Shown here piece by piece: positions 43,310 to 52,616 of a DNA stretch of 64,000 bases. The DNA lies in NCBI GenBank assembly GCA_037443945.1, contig JBBINH010000003.1:1-64000 (forward strand), read 5' to 3'. Both the position numbers and the translations under genes were made by a program. Numbering within the stretch: position 1 is the stretch's first letter; each line of letters begins with the position of its first letter. This DNA is from SSF26 sp037443945 (GTDB lineage Bacteria > Chloroflexota > Anaerolineae > J102). The notes under the pieces were generated by a model. The model ran no database searches. It was given only the letters and a program-made list of their open reading frames with translations, and was not told the DNA's origin.

Positions 43310-43975
43310 TTAGCTGCGCAGGCTGCGCAACAAGATGAGGACGACGATCACGATGACCACAGGCACCATCCACAGACCTACGGCCGTTCCCAGCCAGCGC
43401 AACGGCGTCACCACGACATCGAGCGCAGCGCCGAGAAGGGTACCCAGGACATCCAGCGTCCCGGCGGTTTCTGCCGTGGGTGGCAGCAAGGGCTTGCCGC
43501 TGAGGTAGGGCCGGAAGATGTAAGCGATGACCAACCCGTTGACCGCCCCCATGAGCAGGCCGGCGATTTTGCTGGCCTTGCGCTTGATGCGTCCGGCCAC
43601 GGCGAAGGCCGCGATCAGCAGGACCAGCATGAGCACAAACAGCAGACCCTCACCCTCGCCGGCCCGGATCAGCGGTCCGCGGGCGCCGGTAGCCTCAAAG
43701 GCGCTGAGGAGTGCTTCGGCCGAAGGCCCACCCTCGGCGAAGAGAGCACTCAGGCCACCGCCGCGAATGAACTGGATGAGAAAATAGCCGACGTTGAGGG
43801 TACGGATCACCCAGCCACCCAGCAGCTCGGGACGGCTGATGGCATAGCCCACAACGAGCATGATCAGCTTGAGGACTTCGCCCCAAAAGCCGCGGCGGTA
43901 ACCGATATAGGCAAAGACGCCGAGGACAAGGAGCAGCACCAACGCGCGCTGCAGGTCATTGATCGCGGGTGGCAT
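43310..43975 (-). CDS. CvpA-like integral membrane protein, first of a pair
   Basis: The 221-residue protein begins inside the murG 3' end (20-bp overlap). It has hydrophobic segments at about 10-27, 33-50, 110-128, 135-155 and 195-217 (VPVVIVIVVLILL), with GYRRGFWGEVLKLIMLVVGY near the start, which resembles the CvpA pattern of a short Gly-rich turn and Glu-Leu between helices 1 and 2. The motif LLMGAVNGLVIAY is shared with the next gene. Position between murG and murC points to a role coupled to cell wall synthesis, but none is known. Confidence 0.75.
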   Translation of the reverse strand: MPPAINDLQRALVLLLVLGVFAYIGYRRGFWGEVLKLIMLVVGYAISRPELLGGWVIRTLNVGYFLIQFIRGGGLSALFAEGGPSAEALLSAFEATGARGPLIRAGEGEGLLFVLMLVLLIAAFAVAGRIKRKASKIAGLLMGAVNGLVIAYIFRPYLSGKPLLPPTAETAGTLDVLGTLLGAALDVVVTPLRWLGTAVGLWMVPVVIVIVVLILLRSLRS

Positions 43976-45149
43976 GGTCGGAAGCAGAATGGGCCAGGTC
44001 CAGCAGAGCCTGGGCCAGGCGGTCGGCGGCCTCGGGTTGAGCCAGGGCGGCGGCAGCCCGGCTCATGCCTTCCAGTCGCTCGGGGTGGGTGAGTAGGGTT
44101 TGTAACGTGGGCCACAGCCGGGTGCGCAGCTCGGCGTTGGCGACGATGACGGCAGCGCCCCGATCGGCCAGATAGCGGGCATTGGCCTCTTGATGTTGGC
44201 CGGCCAGCGGCAACGGCACAAGCACGGCCGGCAGGCCCAGGGCCGGAAACTCGCCCAGGGTCGAGGCTCCGGCCCGGGCGACGACCAGGTCGGCGGCCAT
44301 GAGCGCCGCCGGCATGTCCTCGTGCAGATAGGCGAAAAGCCGGTAGCGCCGACGCCGTTCCTCATCCAGGCCGGCGCTGCGGGCCTGAGCCGCCGACCAA
44401 TCGCGCTCACCACTGAGGTGGATGACCTGCGCCCGATCGAGCAGAGGGGGCAAGATGGTCGCGAGCGCTTCGTTGATGGCACGCGCCCCCTGCGATCCGC
44501 CGAACACCAAGACGGTGGGCTGCAGCGGATCCAGCGCAAAATACCGGCGGGCGGCGGCCTTGTCGAGGGTCCGTTCGCACAGTGCCCGTCGCACCGGATA
44601 ACCGCTGACCAGGGTGCGACGGTTGCGGAAATAGGCCGTCGCCTCGGGAAAACTGACGGCGATCCGGTCGGCATAACGGCTCAGCAGACGCACGGCCAGG
44701 CCAGGCGTCATATCCGGCAGGTAGAGGAGGATGGGGATACGGCGGCGGTGCGCAGCCCAGACCACAGGCGCACACACATAGCCGCCGGTGACGAAGACCA
44801 CATCGGGCCGCCAGCGCTGCAGCAGATCGGCAACCTGCGCGGCCCCGCGACGCATTCGTCCTAGATTGCGGGCCAGCCGCAGCGGATGCGCCACACGCAA
44901 CGGTCCGGTGGCAATGGCCGTGAAAGGCAGGCCTGCTCGGCGCACCAATCCGGCCTCAACACCTCGCTCGGCGCCCACATAGAGCACTTCGACCGACTCA
45001 GGACGACCGTGAGCGGCGGCGAAATCCGAAAGAGGAGCGGGCGAAGCGGTTGACGCGGACACCGGCAACAGCGCCCTCAGCGCTTCGACGACCGTCAAGA
45101 TGGGGTACACGTGTCCACCGGTTCCACCACCGGAAACCAGCAGTCGCAT
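43956..45149 (-). CDS. murG: Lipid II synthase (UDP-GlcNAc transferase MurG)
   Basis: The 397-residue GT28 glycosyltransferase adds GlcNAc to lipid I on the inner membrane face. MRLLVSGGGTGGHVYPILTV is the diagnostic N-terminus and fixes the start at 45149. The donor-site motifs are VLVFGGSQGARAINEALATI and the C-terminal ADLVVARAGASTLGEFPALG with LPLAGQHQEANARYL. A ~25-residue insertion (about 30-50, SASTASPAPLSDFAAAHGRP) after the first helix lengthens it. The first 152 bp overlap the end of ftsW in another frame. Confidence 0.96.
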   Translation of the reverse strand: MRLLVSGGGTGGHVYPILTVVEALRALLPVSASTASPAPLSDFAAAHGRPESVEVLYVGAERGVEAGLVRRAGLPFTAIATGPLRVAHPLRLARNLGRMRRGAAQVADLLQRWRPDVVFVTGGYVCAPVVWAAHRRRIPILLYLPDMTPGLAVRLLSRYADRIAVSFPEATAYFRNRRTLVSGYPVRRALCERTLDKAAARRYFALDPLQPTVLVFGGSQGARAINEALATILPPLLDRAQVIHLSGERDWSAAQARSAGLDEERRRRYRLFAYLHEDMPAALMAADLVVARAGASTLGEFPALGLPAVLVPLPLAGQHQEANARYLADRGAAVIVANAELRTRLWPTLQTLLTHPERLEGMSRAAAALAQPEAADRLAQALLDLAHSASDHATRDQ

Positions 45150-46278
45150 CGAAGATCAGACCTCCTCCGCCGCGGGAGATGTTGAGCAGGATCCCGATGG
45201 CGGCCAGATTGGCCACCATGCTCGACCCGCCGTAGCTGAAAAAGGGCAAAACCAGACCGGCGATGGGAATGGTCGCCGTGATCATGGCGATATTGATGAG
45301 GGCCTGCAAGGTCAGCCAGGTCGTAATGCCGAAGGCCAGCAGGGTGCCAAAGGCATCGGGGGCGAGCAACGCTATCCGCACCCCCCGATAGGCGAACAAC
45401 AGAAACAGAGACAATACCAAAAGCGTACCCACCAGACCCAGTTCTTCCCCAACGACGGCAAAGATGCTATCGGAATGCACCGTGGGCAGGCCCGGTGGCA
45501 GTTTGTACTCGCTTTCGGTCAGGCCCCGACCCTGAATGCCGCCGGCCATCAGCGCCGCCACGACCTGCTGCACATGGAAATCCTGAGCCTGAAACGGATT
45601 GGCAATGGCCTCCAGAAAGACCCGAAACCGCATACGCGCATAATCGAACAGCAGCACGGCCGCCCCGAAAGTCAGAGCACCGAGCAAACCGATCAGGCCC
45701 ATCTGGATCAGATCGGCGCCGGCCACGAAGAACATCGCCATCGCCGTCACCGTGATGATCAGCGACGTGTCCAGATCGGGCTGGAGTAAAAGCAGGCCGA
45801 TCACCAGGCCCAGGAGCACGGCAAAGGGCACGACGCCGTAGTTCATCTGGCGCAGACGTTCCCCCTTGCTGCTCAGCCAGGTGGCTGCGTAGATGATGAA
45901 GGTCAGCTTGGCGGCCTCCGAAGGCTGAATCGAGCCCCCGCTCAGGAGCTGGCGACGGGCGCCAAAACGGTCGCTCCCGGCCACCAGCACCAGAAAGAGC
46001 ACCACCACGGTCAGCCCCAAAATGGGCAGGGCCAACTCGCTCCAGATCCGATAATCCGTGTTCACGAGGATAAGCAGCGCAACGCTGCCCAGCCCCACCC
46101 ACACCAGTTGACGCTGGAAAAAGTAGAGCGGATTATCTTTGGCCCAATAGGCAAAGGCATAAGAGGCGCTGAACAACATGACCAGGCCGAAACCGACCAG
46201 CCCGACGACCAGCACGAGCATGACATAATCAAAAGAGGGCGGTCTCGCCATCGGTCCAGAGGAAGGGAAACGCTTCAT
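44998..46278 (-). CDS. ftsW: Septal peptidoglycan polymerase FtsW (SEDS family)
   Basis: The 426-residue multi-spanning protein polymerises lipid II with FtsI. SEDS features include VMLFSASYAFAYWAKDNPLY, SGGSIQPSEAAKLTFIIYAA, LLLQPDLDTSLIIT with the key Asp, VVGEELGLVGTLLVL and FFSYGGSSMVANLAAIGILL followed by NISRGG. ATGA couples its start to the murD stop. The frame continues ~50 residues past the last helix into murG as an Arg-rich tail (FARSSFGFRRRSRSS). Confidence 0.94.
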   Translation of the reverse strand: MKRFPSSGPMARPPSFDYVMLVLVVGLVGFGLVMLFSASYAFAYWAKDNPLYFFQRQLVWVGLGSVALLILVNTDYRIWSELALPILGLTVVVLFLVLVAGSDRFGARRQLLSGGSIQPSEAAKLTFIIYAATWLSSKGERLRQMNYGVVPFAVLLGLVIGLLLLQPDLDTSLIITVTAMAMFFVAGADLIQMGLIGLLGALTFGAAVLLFDYARMRFRVFLEAIANPFQAQDFHVQQVVAALMAGGIQGRGLTESEYKLPPGLPTVHSDSIFAVVGEELGLVGTLLVLSLFLLFAYRGVRIALLAPDAFGTLLAFGITTWLTLQALINIAMITATIPIAGLVLPFFSYGGSSMVANLAAIGILLNISRGGGGLIFDATAGFRWWNRWTRVPHLDGRRSAEGAVAGVRVNRFARSSFGFRRRSRSS

Positions 46279-47828
46279 GATCGCTCGGGTGCAGAAGAAA
46301 GGGGGACGAGGCTGTTGACAAGGTCGCGAAAATGCTGTCCGCGGGCGGCATAATCGGTATACGCATCAAAACTGGTTCCGCCCGGGGCCAGCAACACCAC
46401 ATCGCCGGGCCGGGCCAGACGCCGGGCTGCCCTGACCGCCGCCGGCAGATCGGGGGCGGTGACAAGGCTTTCCAGACGGCTGGAGCTCGGCCTGGCTGCC
46501 AGGACGCGCGCAATCAGCGCCGCCGCTTCCCCGAAGGCGACCACATGGCGCACGCGCGCATGGACCTCGGCGGCCCACTCCTCCCAGGGCAGATGCTTGT
46601 CGCGGCCCCCGGCCAGCAGGATGAGACCGGCCGGCCCAACCTCCGACCCCTCAAAACTGCGCAACGCCGCCATGGCCCGCTCGGGCGACGTGGCGATGCT
46701 ATCGTTGATCCAGAGGACATCGTCAAGTCGGCGGACCACCTCCAGCCGATGCGGCACGCCGGTGAAGGTAGTAGCCACTGCCGCCACATCGGCCGGCTCG
46801 GCACCGGCGGCCAGAGCCAGGCAGGCGGCAGCCATCACATTGGCCACGTTATGCTCCCCGCGCAGCTTCAACTCGCGGCGGTGGCACAGGGTCCAGACCT
46901 CGCCCTGATAGCGCAGGCGGATGGCGTCATCTTCGCACCAGGCGCCGTCGCCCCACGGCTGCGAACGCAGGCCGAAGGTCAGCACCGTGGCCGCCAGATC
47001 GAAGGCGACCGGTTCCTGACCGGTCCCACCGGCGATGGTCACCCAGCCTTCTTGCGCCCAGGTCCCCGTCAACGGATCGTCGCGGTTGAGCACGGCCACA
47101 TCGCCGGCCCGTTGATGGGCCAGGATCTGCGCTTTGGCCGCGGCGTAGTGGGCCATGGAGGGATGGCGATCGAGATGATTGGGCGTGATGTTCAGGATGG
47201 CGGCCACGGTGGGGCTTAGTCCGGCCTGATGCCAGGGTAGCCCCGTCTGCGGGCGGGCAGACGGCATGGGTCCCCAGTACAGAAGCTGAAAACTGGACAG
47301 CTCCAGGACGACGCGGTCCTCCGGTTGTATAGCCTCTACCCGGCCCAGCAACGGTTCGCCGATGTTCCCGCCCAACCAGGTGCGAAAACCCCGCCGCGCG
47401 CCTGTGGCTTCCAGCATACGCGCGGTGAGGGTGGTGGTCGTTGTCTTGCCGCTGGAGCCGGTAATCCCGACCAGCGGCGCCGGGCAGAGCTGCGCCAGCA
47501 GCCGCGTTTCGGTCGTCAACGGGATACCGGCGGCGCGCGCGGCCGTCAGCAGCGGGATATCCTGGGGCACACCCGGACTGACGACGACCCCATCCACGCC
47601 GGTCAGCAGCTCAGGCGTCTGCGGTCCCAGCCGCAAGCTGATGCCGGGATGCTCGGCCAGCCGGGCGACGGCCTCACCCAGAGCGCCGAGCGGCCGCACA
47701 TCGCTGGCCACCACATGGGCCCCGCGTTGCGCCAACCAGAGGGCCGCGACCGTCCCCTCGCGGGCCAGTCCCACGACCAGGATCGTTTGTCCGCTGAGCA
47801 CAGGCAAGTTGCTTGACATAAAAATCAC
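46275..47828 (-). CDS. murD: UDP-N-acetylmuramoyl-L-alanine--D-glutamate ligase
   Basis: A 517-residue Mur ligase if started at the GTG 47828, which overlaps the mraY stop as GTGA; ATG 47819 is the alternative. It has an N-terminal Rossmann LVVGLAREGTVAALWLAQRG, the ATP loop GITGSSGKTTTTTLTARMLE, LELSSFQLLYWG, ILNITPNHLDRHPSMAHYAA, and WINDSIATSPERAMAALRSF. It is longer than the usual ~450 because of inserts near residues 195 and 265-310. It adds D-Glu to the stem. Confidence 0.95.
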   Translation of the reverse strand: MIFMSSNLPVLSGQTILVVGLAREGTVAALWLAQRGAHVVASDVRPLGALGEAVARLAEHPGISLRLGPQTPELLTGVDGVVVSPGVPQDIPLLTAARAAGIPLTTETRLLAQLCPAPLVGITGSSGKTTTTTLTARMLEATGARRGFRTWLGGNIGEPLLGRVEAIQPEDRVVLELSSFQLLYWGPMPSARPQTGLPWHQAGLSPTVAAILNITPNHLDRHPSMAHYAAAKAQILAHQRAGDVAVLNRDDPLTGTWAQEGWVTIAGGTGQEPVAFDLAATVLTFGLRSQPWGDGAWCEDDAIRLRYQGEVWTLCHRRELKLRGEHNVANVMAAACLALAAGAEPADVAAVATTFTGVPHRLEVVRRLDDVLWINDSIATSPERAMAALRSFEGSEVGPAGLILLAGGRDKHLPWEEWAAEVHARVRHVVAFGEAAALIARVLAARPSSSRLESLVTAPDLPAAVRAARRLARPGDVVLLAPGGTSFDAYTDYAARGQHFRDLVNSLVPLSSAPERS

Positions 47829-48826
47829 AACAGGGCCAGAGCGATGCCGAGCATGCCCGAAAGCAAACCGATCAGGAAAAAGCGCTGGGTGACCTGGGTT
47901 TCCGACCAGCCCAGCAGTTCGAAGTGGTGATGCAAAGGCGCCATCTTGAAGGGGCGCCAGTCACGGCCGAGAAAGCGTCGGCTCAGCTTGGCCGAGCTAA
48001 CCTGGAGGATGACCGAAAGGGTTTCGGCTAGAAAGGGGAAGCCGATGATGGGCAACAACAACCATTGTCCGGTCATCAGCGCCACCACGCCCAGGGTAGC
48101 GCCCAGGGCCATGGAGCCGACATCGCCCATGAAGAGCTGGGCCGGATGGGCATTGAACCAGAGGAAGGCAAAGGTGGCGCCGACGATGGTGAAACACACG
48201 GCCGCCAGCCAAACCTGGCCCTGAAGATAGGCAATGATGCCGTAGGCGACATAACACACCGCCGCCAGAGAACCGGCCAGGCCGTCCAGGCCGTCGGCAA
48301 AATTGACGGAGTTGGCCGTGCCCGTGATGATGAAGACGGCGATCGGGATCCAGAGGCCGTTGATGTCGATCCGTTGCGGCACGGTCGGCAGGGCAATGCT
48401 GTGGAGATCGAGACGGTAGTACATGACCAGGGCCAGAAACAGGGCCAGGGTGACCTGCGCCGGGAATTTCGAGCGGGCCAACAGCCCTTGGGCATCCCCG
48501 CGACGGCGGCGAATGCCGGCAATATCGTCCAGCAGGCCCAGGAGGCCGAAACTGACCATACTGAAGACGGGCACCAGCACCGATTCGCCGATCAGGTTGA
48601 AACCGAGCAGATTGGCCAGATTGAGGCCGACGGTGATGAAGACAACCGGCAAAATGATGAGCAGGCCGCCCATGGTGGGGGTTCCGGCCTTGACCATGTG
48701 CGACCGGGGACCTTCCATACGAATGGGCTTGCCCAATTGCTGGCGGTGGAGGAAGCGGATAAGGGGCGTCCCCCAAATAACGGCCAGCAAAAAGGCCAGG
48801 GTACCGAGGGTCATGGCGTAGGACAT
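47825..48826 (-). CDS. mraY: Phospho-MurNAc-pentapeptide translocase (lipid I synthase)
   Basis: The 333-residue polytopic enzyme transfers phospho-MurNAc-pentapeptide to undecaprenyl phosphate. Key loops: EGPRSHMVKAGTPTMGGLLI, the two catalytic Asp regions FGLLGLLDDIAGIRRRR and NSVNFADGLDGLAGSLAAV, LFMGDVGSMALGATLGVVA and MAPLHHHFELLGWSETQV. I start at ATG 48826, 37 bp after the murF stop; ATG 48814 is also possible. There is no strong ribosome site before either. Confidence 0.95.
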   Translation of the reverse strand: MSYAMTLGTLAFLLAVIWGTPLIRFLHRQQLGKPIRMEGPRSHMVKAGTPTMGGLLIILPVVFITVGLNLANLLGFNLIGESVLVPVFSMVSFGLLGLLDDIAGIRRRRGDAQGLLARSKFPAQVTLALFLALVMYYRLDLHSIALPTVPQRIDINGLWIPIAVFIITGTANSVNFADGLDGLAGSLAAVCYVAYGIIAYLQGQVWLAAVCFTIVGATFAFLWFNAHPAQLFMGDVGSMALGATLGVVALMTGQWLLLPIIGFPFLAETLSVILQVSSAKLSRRFLGRDWRPFKMAPLHHHFELLGWSETQVTQRFFLIGLLSGMLGIALALL

Positions 48827-48863
48827 GGGGATACGAAAGGAGAAGTCAGGGTCTTTGAGCGGC

Positions 48864-50309
48864 TCAACCCTCCGCAAGACCGAGGCGTTGGACCAGATGT
48901 TCCAGACCCAGGGCCCGCGAACCTTTGATGAGGACGAAATCGCCGGGCGCGATGATCCGTTCCAGGACGGCGAAGGCGGCCTCGGCATCGGCTACGACGT
49001 GAATGCGCGCCGTGGGCAGACCGAGGCGGGCCGCTTCCTCGGCGATCCAGCGGGCCAGGGTTCCGACGGTCACCAGTTCATCCACCACCGCCGCCGCCCG
49101 ACCGCCCACGAGCCGATGCCCGGTTTCGGCATAAGGGCCCAGTTCCAACATATCGCCCAGGACGGCAATACGGCGGCCCTGGAGGTCGGCCAGCAGGTTG
49201 AGCGCGGCGATGGTCGAAGGTGGGCTGGCATTGTAGGTATCGTCGATCAGGGTGCTCCCGCGTAGCCCGGGCACGATGTCGATGCGCACCTGGGCGTTCA
49301 CATCGCACAACCCGGCGATGATCTCGTCCCAGGCCAGCCCGGCGATCAGGCCTACGGCCGCCGCCCGCAGGGCCGTGTGCACGGCATGACGGCCCAGCAA
49401 CGGCAGATGCACGTGCAGCACCTCGTCTTTCCCCGCCGCCAGGCGTCGATGGAAGCGAAAGCGAATCCCCTTTAGCCCTTCGCTGTGGATATCGTCGGCC
49501 CACAGATCGGCTTCGGGGGTCAGGCCATAGCGGAAAATACGGGCCTGGGTCAGAGGCGCCATCCGTTGCACCCAGGGGTCGTCCCAGTTGAGCACGGCAT
49601 GGCCATCGGCCGGCAGGGCCTGCACCAGCTCGGATTTGCCGCGGAAGATGGCTTCCATACTGCCGGCGCGTTCGAGATGAATCGGGCCGATGTTCGTGAT
49701 CACGCCGATGTGGGGCCGGGCCCAACGGCAAAGCTGGGCGATTTCCCCTTCGACGTAGAAGCCCATTTCCAGCACGGCAAAATGATGGTAGGCCTCGAGG
49801 CGCAACAGGCTGAGCGGGAGTCCGATCTCGTTGTTCAGATTGCCTTCGCTCCACAGGGTGGGAAAGCGCTGCCGCAGGACGGCGGCCGTCAGCTCTTTGG
49901 TCGAGGTTTTGCCCACGCTGCCGGTAATGCCGACCACGGTCGGCGTATGGCGCGAACGCCAATAGACCGCCAGTTGTTGCAGGGCGGTCAGGCTATCGGG
50001 CACCAGGAACAATACCGGCCCGGTTACGGTGGTGGGCGGCGGCTCGGTCTGGGGCCGCACCACGGTCAGGGCCGGTCCGTCCCCAGGCGTGGGCAGGCGA
50101 TGGGCGAGCACGGCCCGGGCGCCGGCTGCCACGGCCGCAGCGATGAAATCGTGACCGTCGTGTTTCGTGCCGGGCAAGGCCACAAAGACATCACCGGCCG
50201 TCACCTGCCGCGAGTCGATGACAAACCGACCCAACGACACGGCCGCCAGGGCGGGAGCGGTCCCCCGACCGCCCAGGCCTTCATAGACATCGGCAAGGGT
50301 GAGCGTCAT
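48864..50309 (-). CDS. murF: UDP-MurNAc-tripeptide--D-Ala-D-Ala ligase
   Basis: The 481-residue ligase adds D-Ala-D-Ala. It opens with RFVIDSRQVTAGDVFVALPG (UDP-substrate domain), then the ATP loop VVGITGSVGKTSTKELTAAV, EMGFYVEGEIAQLC, TNIGPIHLERAGSMEAIFRG, DTYNASPPSTIAALNLLADL and a C-terminal domain. Its ATG overlaps the ftsI stop as ATGA (50306-50309). murE is not seen in this cluster. Confidence 0.95.
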   Translation of the reverse strand: MTLTLADVYEGLGGRGTAPALAAVSLGRFVIDSRQVTAGDVFVALPGTKHDGHDFIAAAVAAGARAVLAHRLPTPGDGPALTVVRPQTEPPPTTVTGPVLFLVPDSLTALQQLAVYWRSRHTPTVVGITGSVGKTSTKELTAAVLRQRFPTLWSEGNLNNEIGLPLSLLRLEAYHHFAVLEMGFYVEGEIAQLCRWARPHIGVITNIGPIHLERAGSMEAIFRGKSELVQALPADGHAVLNWDDPWVQRMAPLTQARIFRYGLTPEADLWADDIHSEGLKGIRFRFHRRLAAGKDEVLHVHLPLLGRHAVHTALRAAAVGLIAGLAWDEIIAGLCDVNAQVRIDIVPGLRGSTLIDDTYNASPPSTIAALNLLADLQGRRIAVLGDMLELGPYAETGHRLVGGRAAAVVDELVTVGTLARWIAEEAARLGLPTARIHVVADAEAAFAVLERIIAPGDFVLIKGSRALGLEHLVQRLGLAEG

Positions 50310-52159
50310 GGCGCGAGCCAGGGCTGAACAAGCCCTCCCGCCTGCAATTGTCGGCGCATCCGGTCGGGCGGGATGGCATAGAGTTCGATCAAATCAAGCA
50401 CGACCTGTCGGAACAAGGGCGCAGCGGTGTAGGCGGCCCATGTCGAGGTTTTGGGCCGATCCAGTTTGACCAGGATGACAAACAAGGGGTCATCGGCGGG
50501 GAAAAACCCTGCAAAGGAGGTGATGGTATACTGATCAACATAACCATCGGGTAACGGGATCTCGGCCGTACCCGACTTGCCGGCGATGGCGTAACCGGGA
50601 ATGGGGAGGTCGGGTGTGCGTTCCACCGCCTCCACCATCATGGCGGTGAGGGTGCGGGCCGTGTCGGGCGTGATAACCCGGTTGAGCGGTTGGGGCGCAA
50701 TGGGGGTGATGCGGTCTTGCTGGATGAGGGCGCTGACGATATGAGGCCGATAGAGCACGCCTTCCGAGGCAATGGCCGCCACCGCATTGACCATCTGCAA
50801 AGGCGTGACGCTGATACCTTGACCGAAGGAGTTCGTGGCCAGATCGGCCGGATACCAGGCGCTACGGCCCGGATATTTGACCAAACCCGGCACTTCATTG
50901 GCCAGTTCGACCCCGGTGAGCTGACCGAACCCGAAGCGCTGCACGGCCTTGTAGAACTCGGTGCGTCCCAGAGCGACGGCAATCTGCGCCGTCGTCACAT
51001 TCAGGGATTCGGCCAGGGCATGGGTCGCCGTCACCGTGCCGTGCCCTTTGCGATCCCAGTTGTGGATTTCTCTTCCGCCGTACACGAATACACGGGTGTC
51101 CTGGAAGCGCGTTTCGGGGGTGATGAGCCCTCTATCCAGAGCAGCGGCGTAGGTGATCAGCTTGAAGACGGAACCCGGCTCATAGAGGACACTGATGGCC
51201 TGGTTCACGTAGACGTTGGGTGAGGGGACATCGGCATAGCGATTGGGGTCGAAATCGGGCCAGGAGGCCATGGCCAGAATGGCGCTGCCGCGAGCCAGGA
51301 GCACGATGACCGTGCCGCTTTCGGCCTGAGTGGTGGCAATGGTCTGACGCAGCGCCTTTTCCACCCTATACTGTACATGGCGATCGAGGGTAAGCACCAA
51401 ATCCTGCTGGACATACGAGGGGAGGAACGGCGTCTGCGGCAGACCGGCGGCGTCCAGGTCGGCTCTCGTCAGGACCGGAGGCGTGGGATAAGGGGTGTCG
51501 GCCCGCAAAAACGTGTCGTAATAGCCCTCCAGGCCGTAATAGCCGCGACGGTCGGCGGCCACAAAGCCCAGGACATGGGCCGCCAGCCGGCCTTCGGGAT
51601 AATAGCGGCGGGGCAGCGGTTCGGCCGTGACGGTGTATTGGCGCATGGCACGGATGGCTTCACCGGCAGCCGGTCCGACAAAGCCCAGGGGCAGATAGGC
51701 GCTATCGGCATGGGCAGCAAACTGCCGGGCCAGGGCGCCGGCGTCCAGGCCCAGCAACGGCGCCAGGTGCAGGGCGGCGGCCTGCCGATCGACCATGTCA
51801 CGAGGGGAGACGGTGACTTGATAGGCGTAGGTTTCCAGGGCCAGCGGATGTCCGCGGCGATCGACAATCGTCCCACGCGGCAGATCGAGACGCACGGCAT
51901 CGGCCACACGGCCACCGGTGCCGGCCGGAAGCCGTCGCGCGGCCACAACCTGATAGCGCACCAGTTGGACGGCCAACACAAGACCGAAGACCATCAGCCC
52001 TACCAGCACGATCTGGAGGCGTGTCGCCTTCGGGGCCTCCGACCGGGGCGGCCATTCCGCCTCGCGCGCAGGCCGGGTCGGCTCGGCGGCGGACAGGGGT
52101 TCGACAGCCCGCAACCGATAAAAACCCCCTGTGCTTTTCCCAACCCCGTCCCTGTTCAT
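50306..52159 (-). CDS. ftsI: Septal peptidoglycan transpeptidase (class B PBP, FtsI/PBP3)
   Basis: The 617-residue class B penicillin-binding protein has a cytosolic lead, one membrane helix (about 48-67), the dimerisation region LDLPRGTIVDRRGHPLALET, and the transpeptidase domain with SxxK (EPGSVFKL, S330/K333), SxN (ESLNV, S385/N387) and KSG (GKSGTAE, K528-G530). No PASTA domains follow. Its start overlaps the ftsL-like stop as ATGA, so it should be made together with FtsL and FtsW. Confidence 0.94.
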   Translation of the reverse strand: MNRDGVGKSTGGFYRLRAVEPLSAAEPTRPAREAEWPPRSEAPKATRLQIVLVGLMVFGLVLAVQLVRYQVVAARRLPAGTGGRVADAVRLDLPRGTIVDRRGHPLALETYAYQVTVSPRDMVDRQAAALHLAPLLGLDAGALARQFAAHADSAYLPLGFVGPAAGEAIRAMRQYTVTAEPLPRRYYPEGRLAAHVLGFVAADRRGYYGLEGYYDTFLRADTPYPTPPVLTRADLDAAGLPQTPFLPSYVQQDLVLTLDRHVQYRVEKALRQTIATTQAESGTVIVLLARGSAILAMASWPDFDPNRYADVPSPNVYVNQAISVLYEPGSVFKLITYAAALDRGLITPETRFQDTRVFVYGGREIHNWDRKGHGTVTATHALAESLNVTTAQIAVALGRTEFYKAVQRFGFGQLTGVELANEVPGLVKYPGRSAWYPADLATNSFGQGISVTPLQMVNAVAAIASEGVLYRPHIVSALIQQDRITPIAPQPLNRVITPDTARTLTAMMVEAVERTPDLPIPGYAIAGKSGTAEIPLPDGYVDQYTITSFAGFFPADDPLFVILVKLDRPKTSTWAAYTAAPLFRQVVLDLIELYAIPPDRMRRQLQAGGLVQPWLAP

Positions 52160-52590
52160 GGTTGTCCGGCGTGGAAGGTGATGGTCTGGGGGGTGACCGT
52201 GCCGACGTCGTCGGTTGGGGTCACGATCACGTAATGCACTTCGGCCGCAGGTCCAAACCCGGCTGCACGCGCCCGCAGTTCCATGCGCGCCAGGCTCTGT
52301 TCGGCAGCATAAATGGCCAACAGATTGCTGTTCTCCCGCTGCAAGCGACCGTATTGGTCGCGCAGGCCGACGATTTCCTGGCCGGCGACGTTGAGCTGCG
52401 CAGCCTGATAGACATAAACGCACAGGCATGCCGTCAGGAGGATCAAAAGGCCGATGCCCAACACAGCCTGTTGCCAGGCCAGATGCGGTCGGTCCGGATA
52501 CGTGCGGGGTGCGAAGGGCAAGACCACGCCGGTCCGTAAGGGGCGGCGATGGCGCCAGATGGCGGTAGGGGACAGGCGGGCGGTGAACAT
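52156..52590 (-). CDS. FtsL-like division protein
   Basis: The 144-residue bitopic protein sits at the ftsL position between rsmH and ftsI. It has a basic cytosolic N-terminus, one transmembrane helix (about 47-67, AVLGIGLLILLTACLCVYVY) and a short periplasmic coiled coil (NVAGQEIVGLRDQYGRLQRE) with an LxxxL/N pattern. Sequence conservation in FtsL is poor, so the call rests on size, topology and position. I start at ATG 52590, 26 bp after the rsmH stop; upstream frame would overlap rsmH heavily. Confidence 0.8.
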   Translation of the reverse strand: MFTARLSPTAIWRHRRPLRTGVVLPFAPRTYPDRPHLAWQQAVLGIGLLILLTACLCVYVYQAAQLNVAGQEIVGLRDQYGRLQRENSNLLAIYAAEQSLARMELRARAAGFGPAAEVHYVIVTPTDDVGTVTPQTITFHAGQP

Positions 52591-52616
52591 AGCGATAACC
52601 CTCTCCGTTGCGGTCC

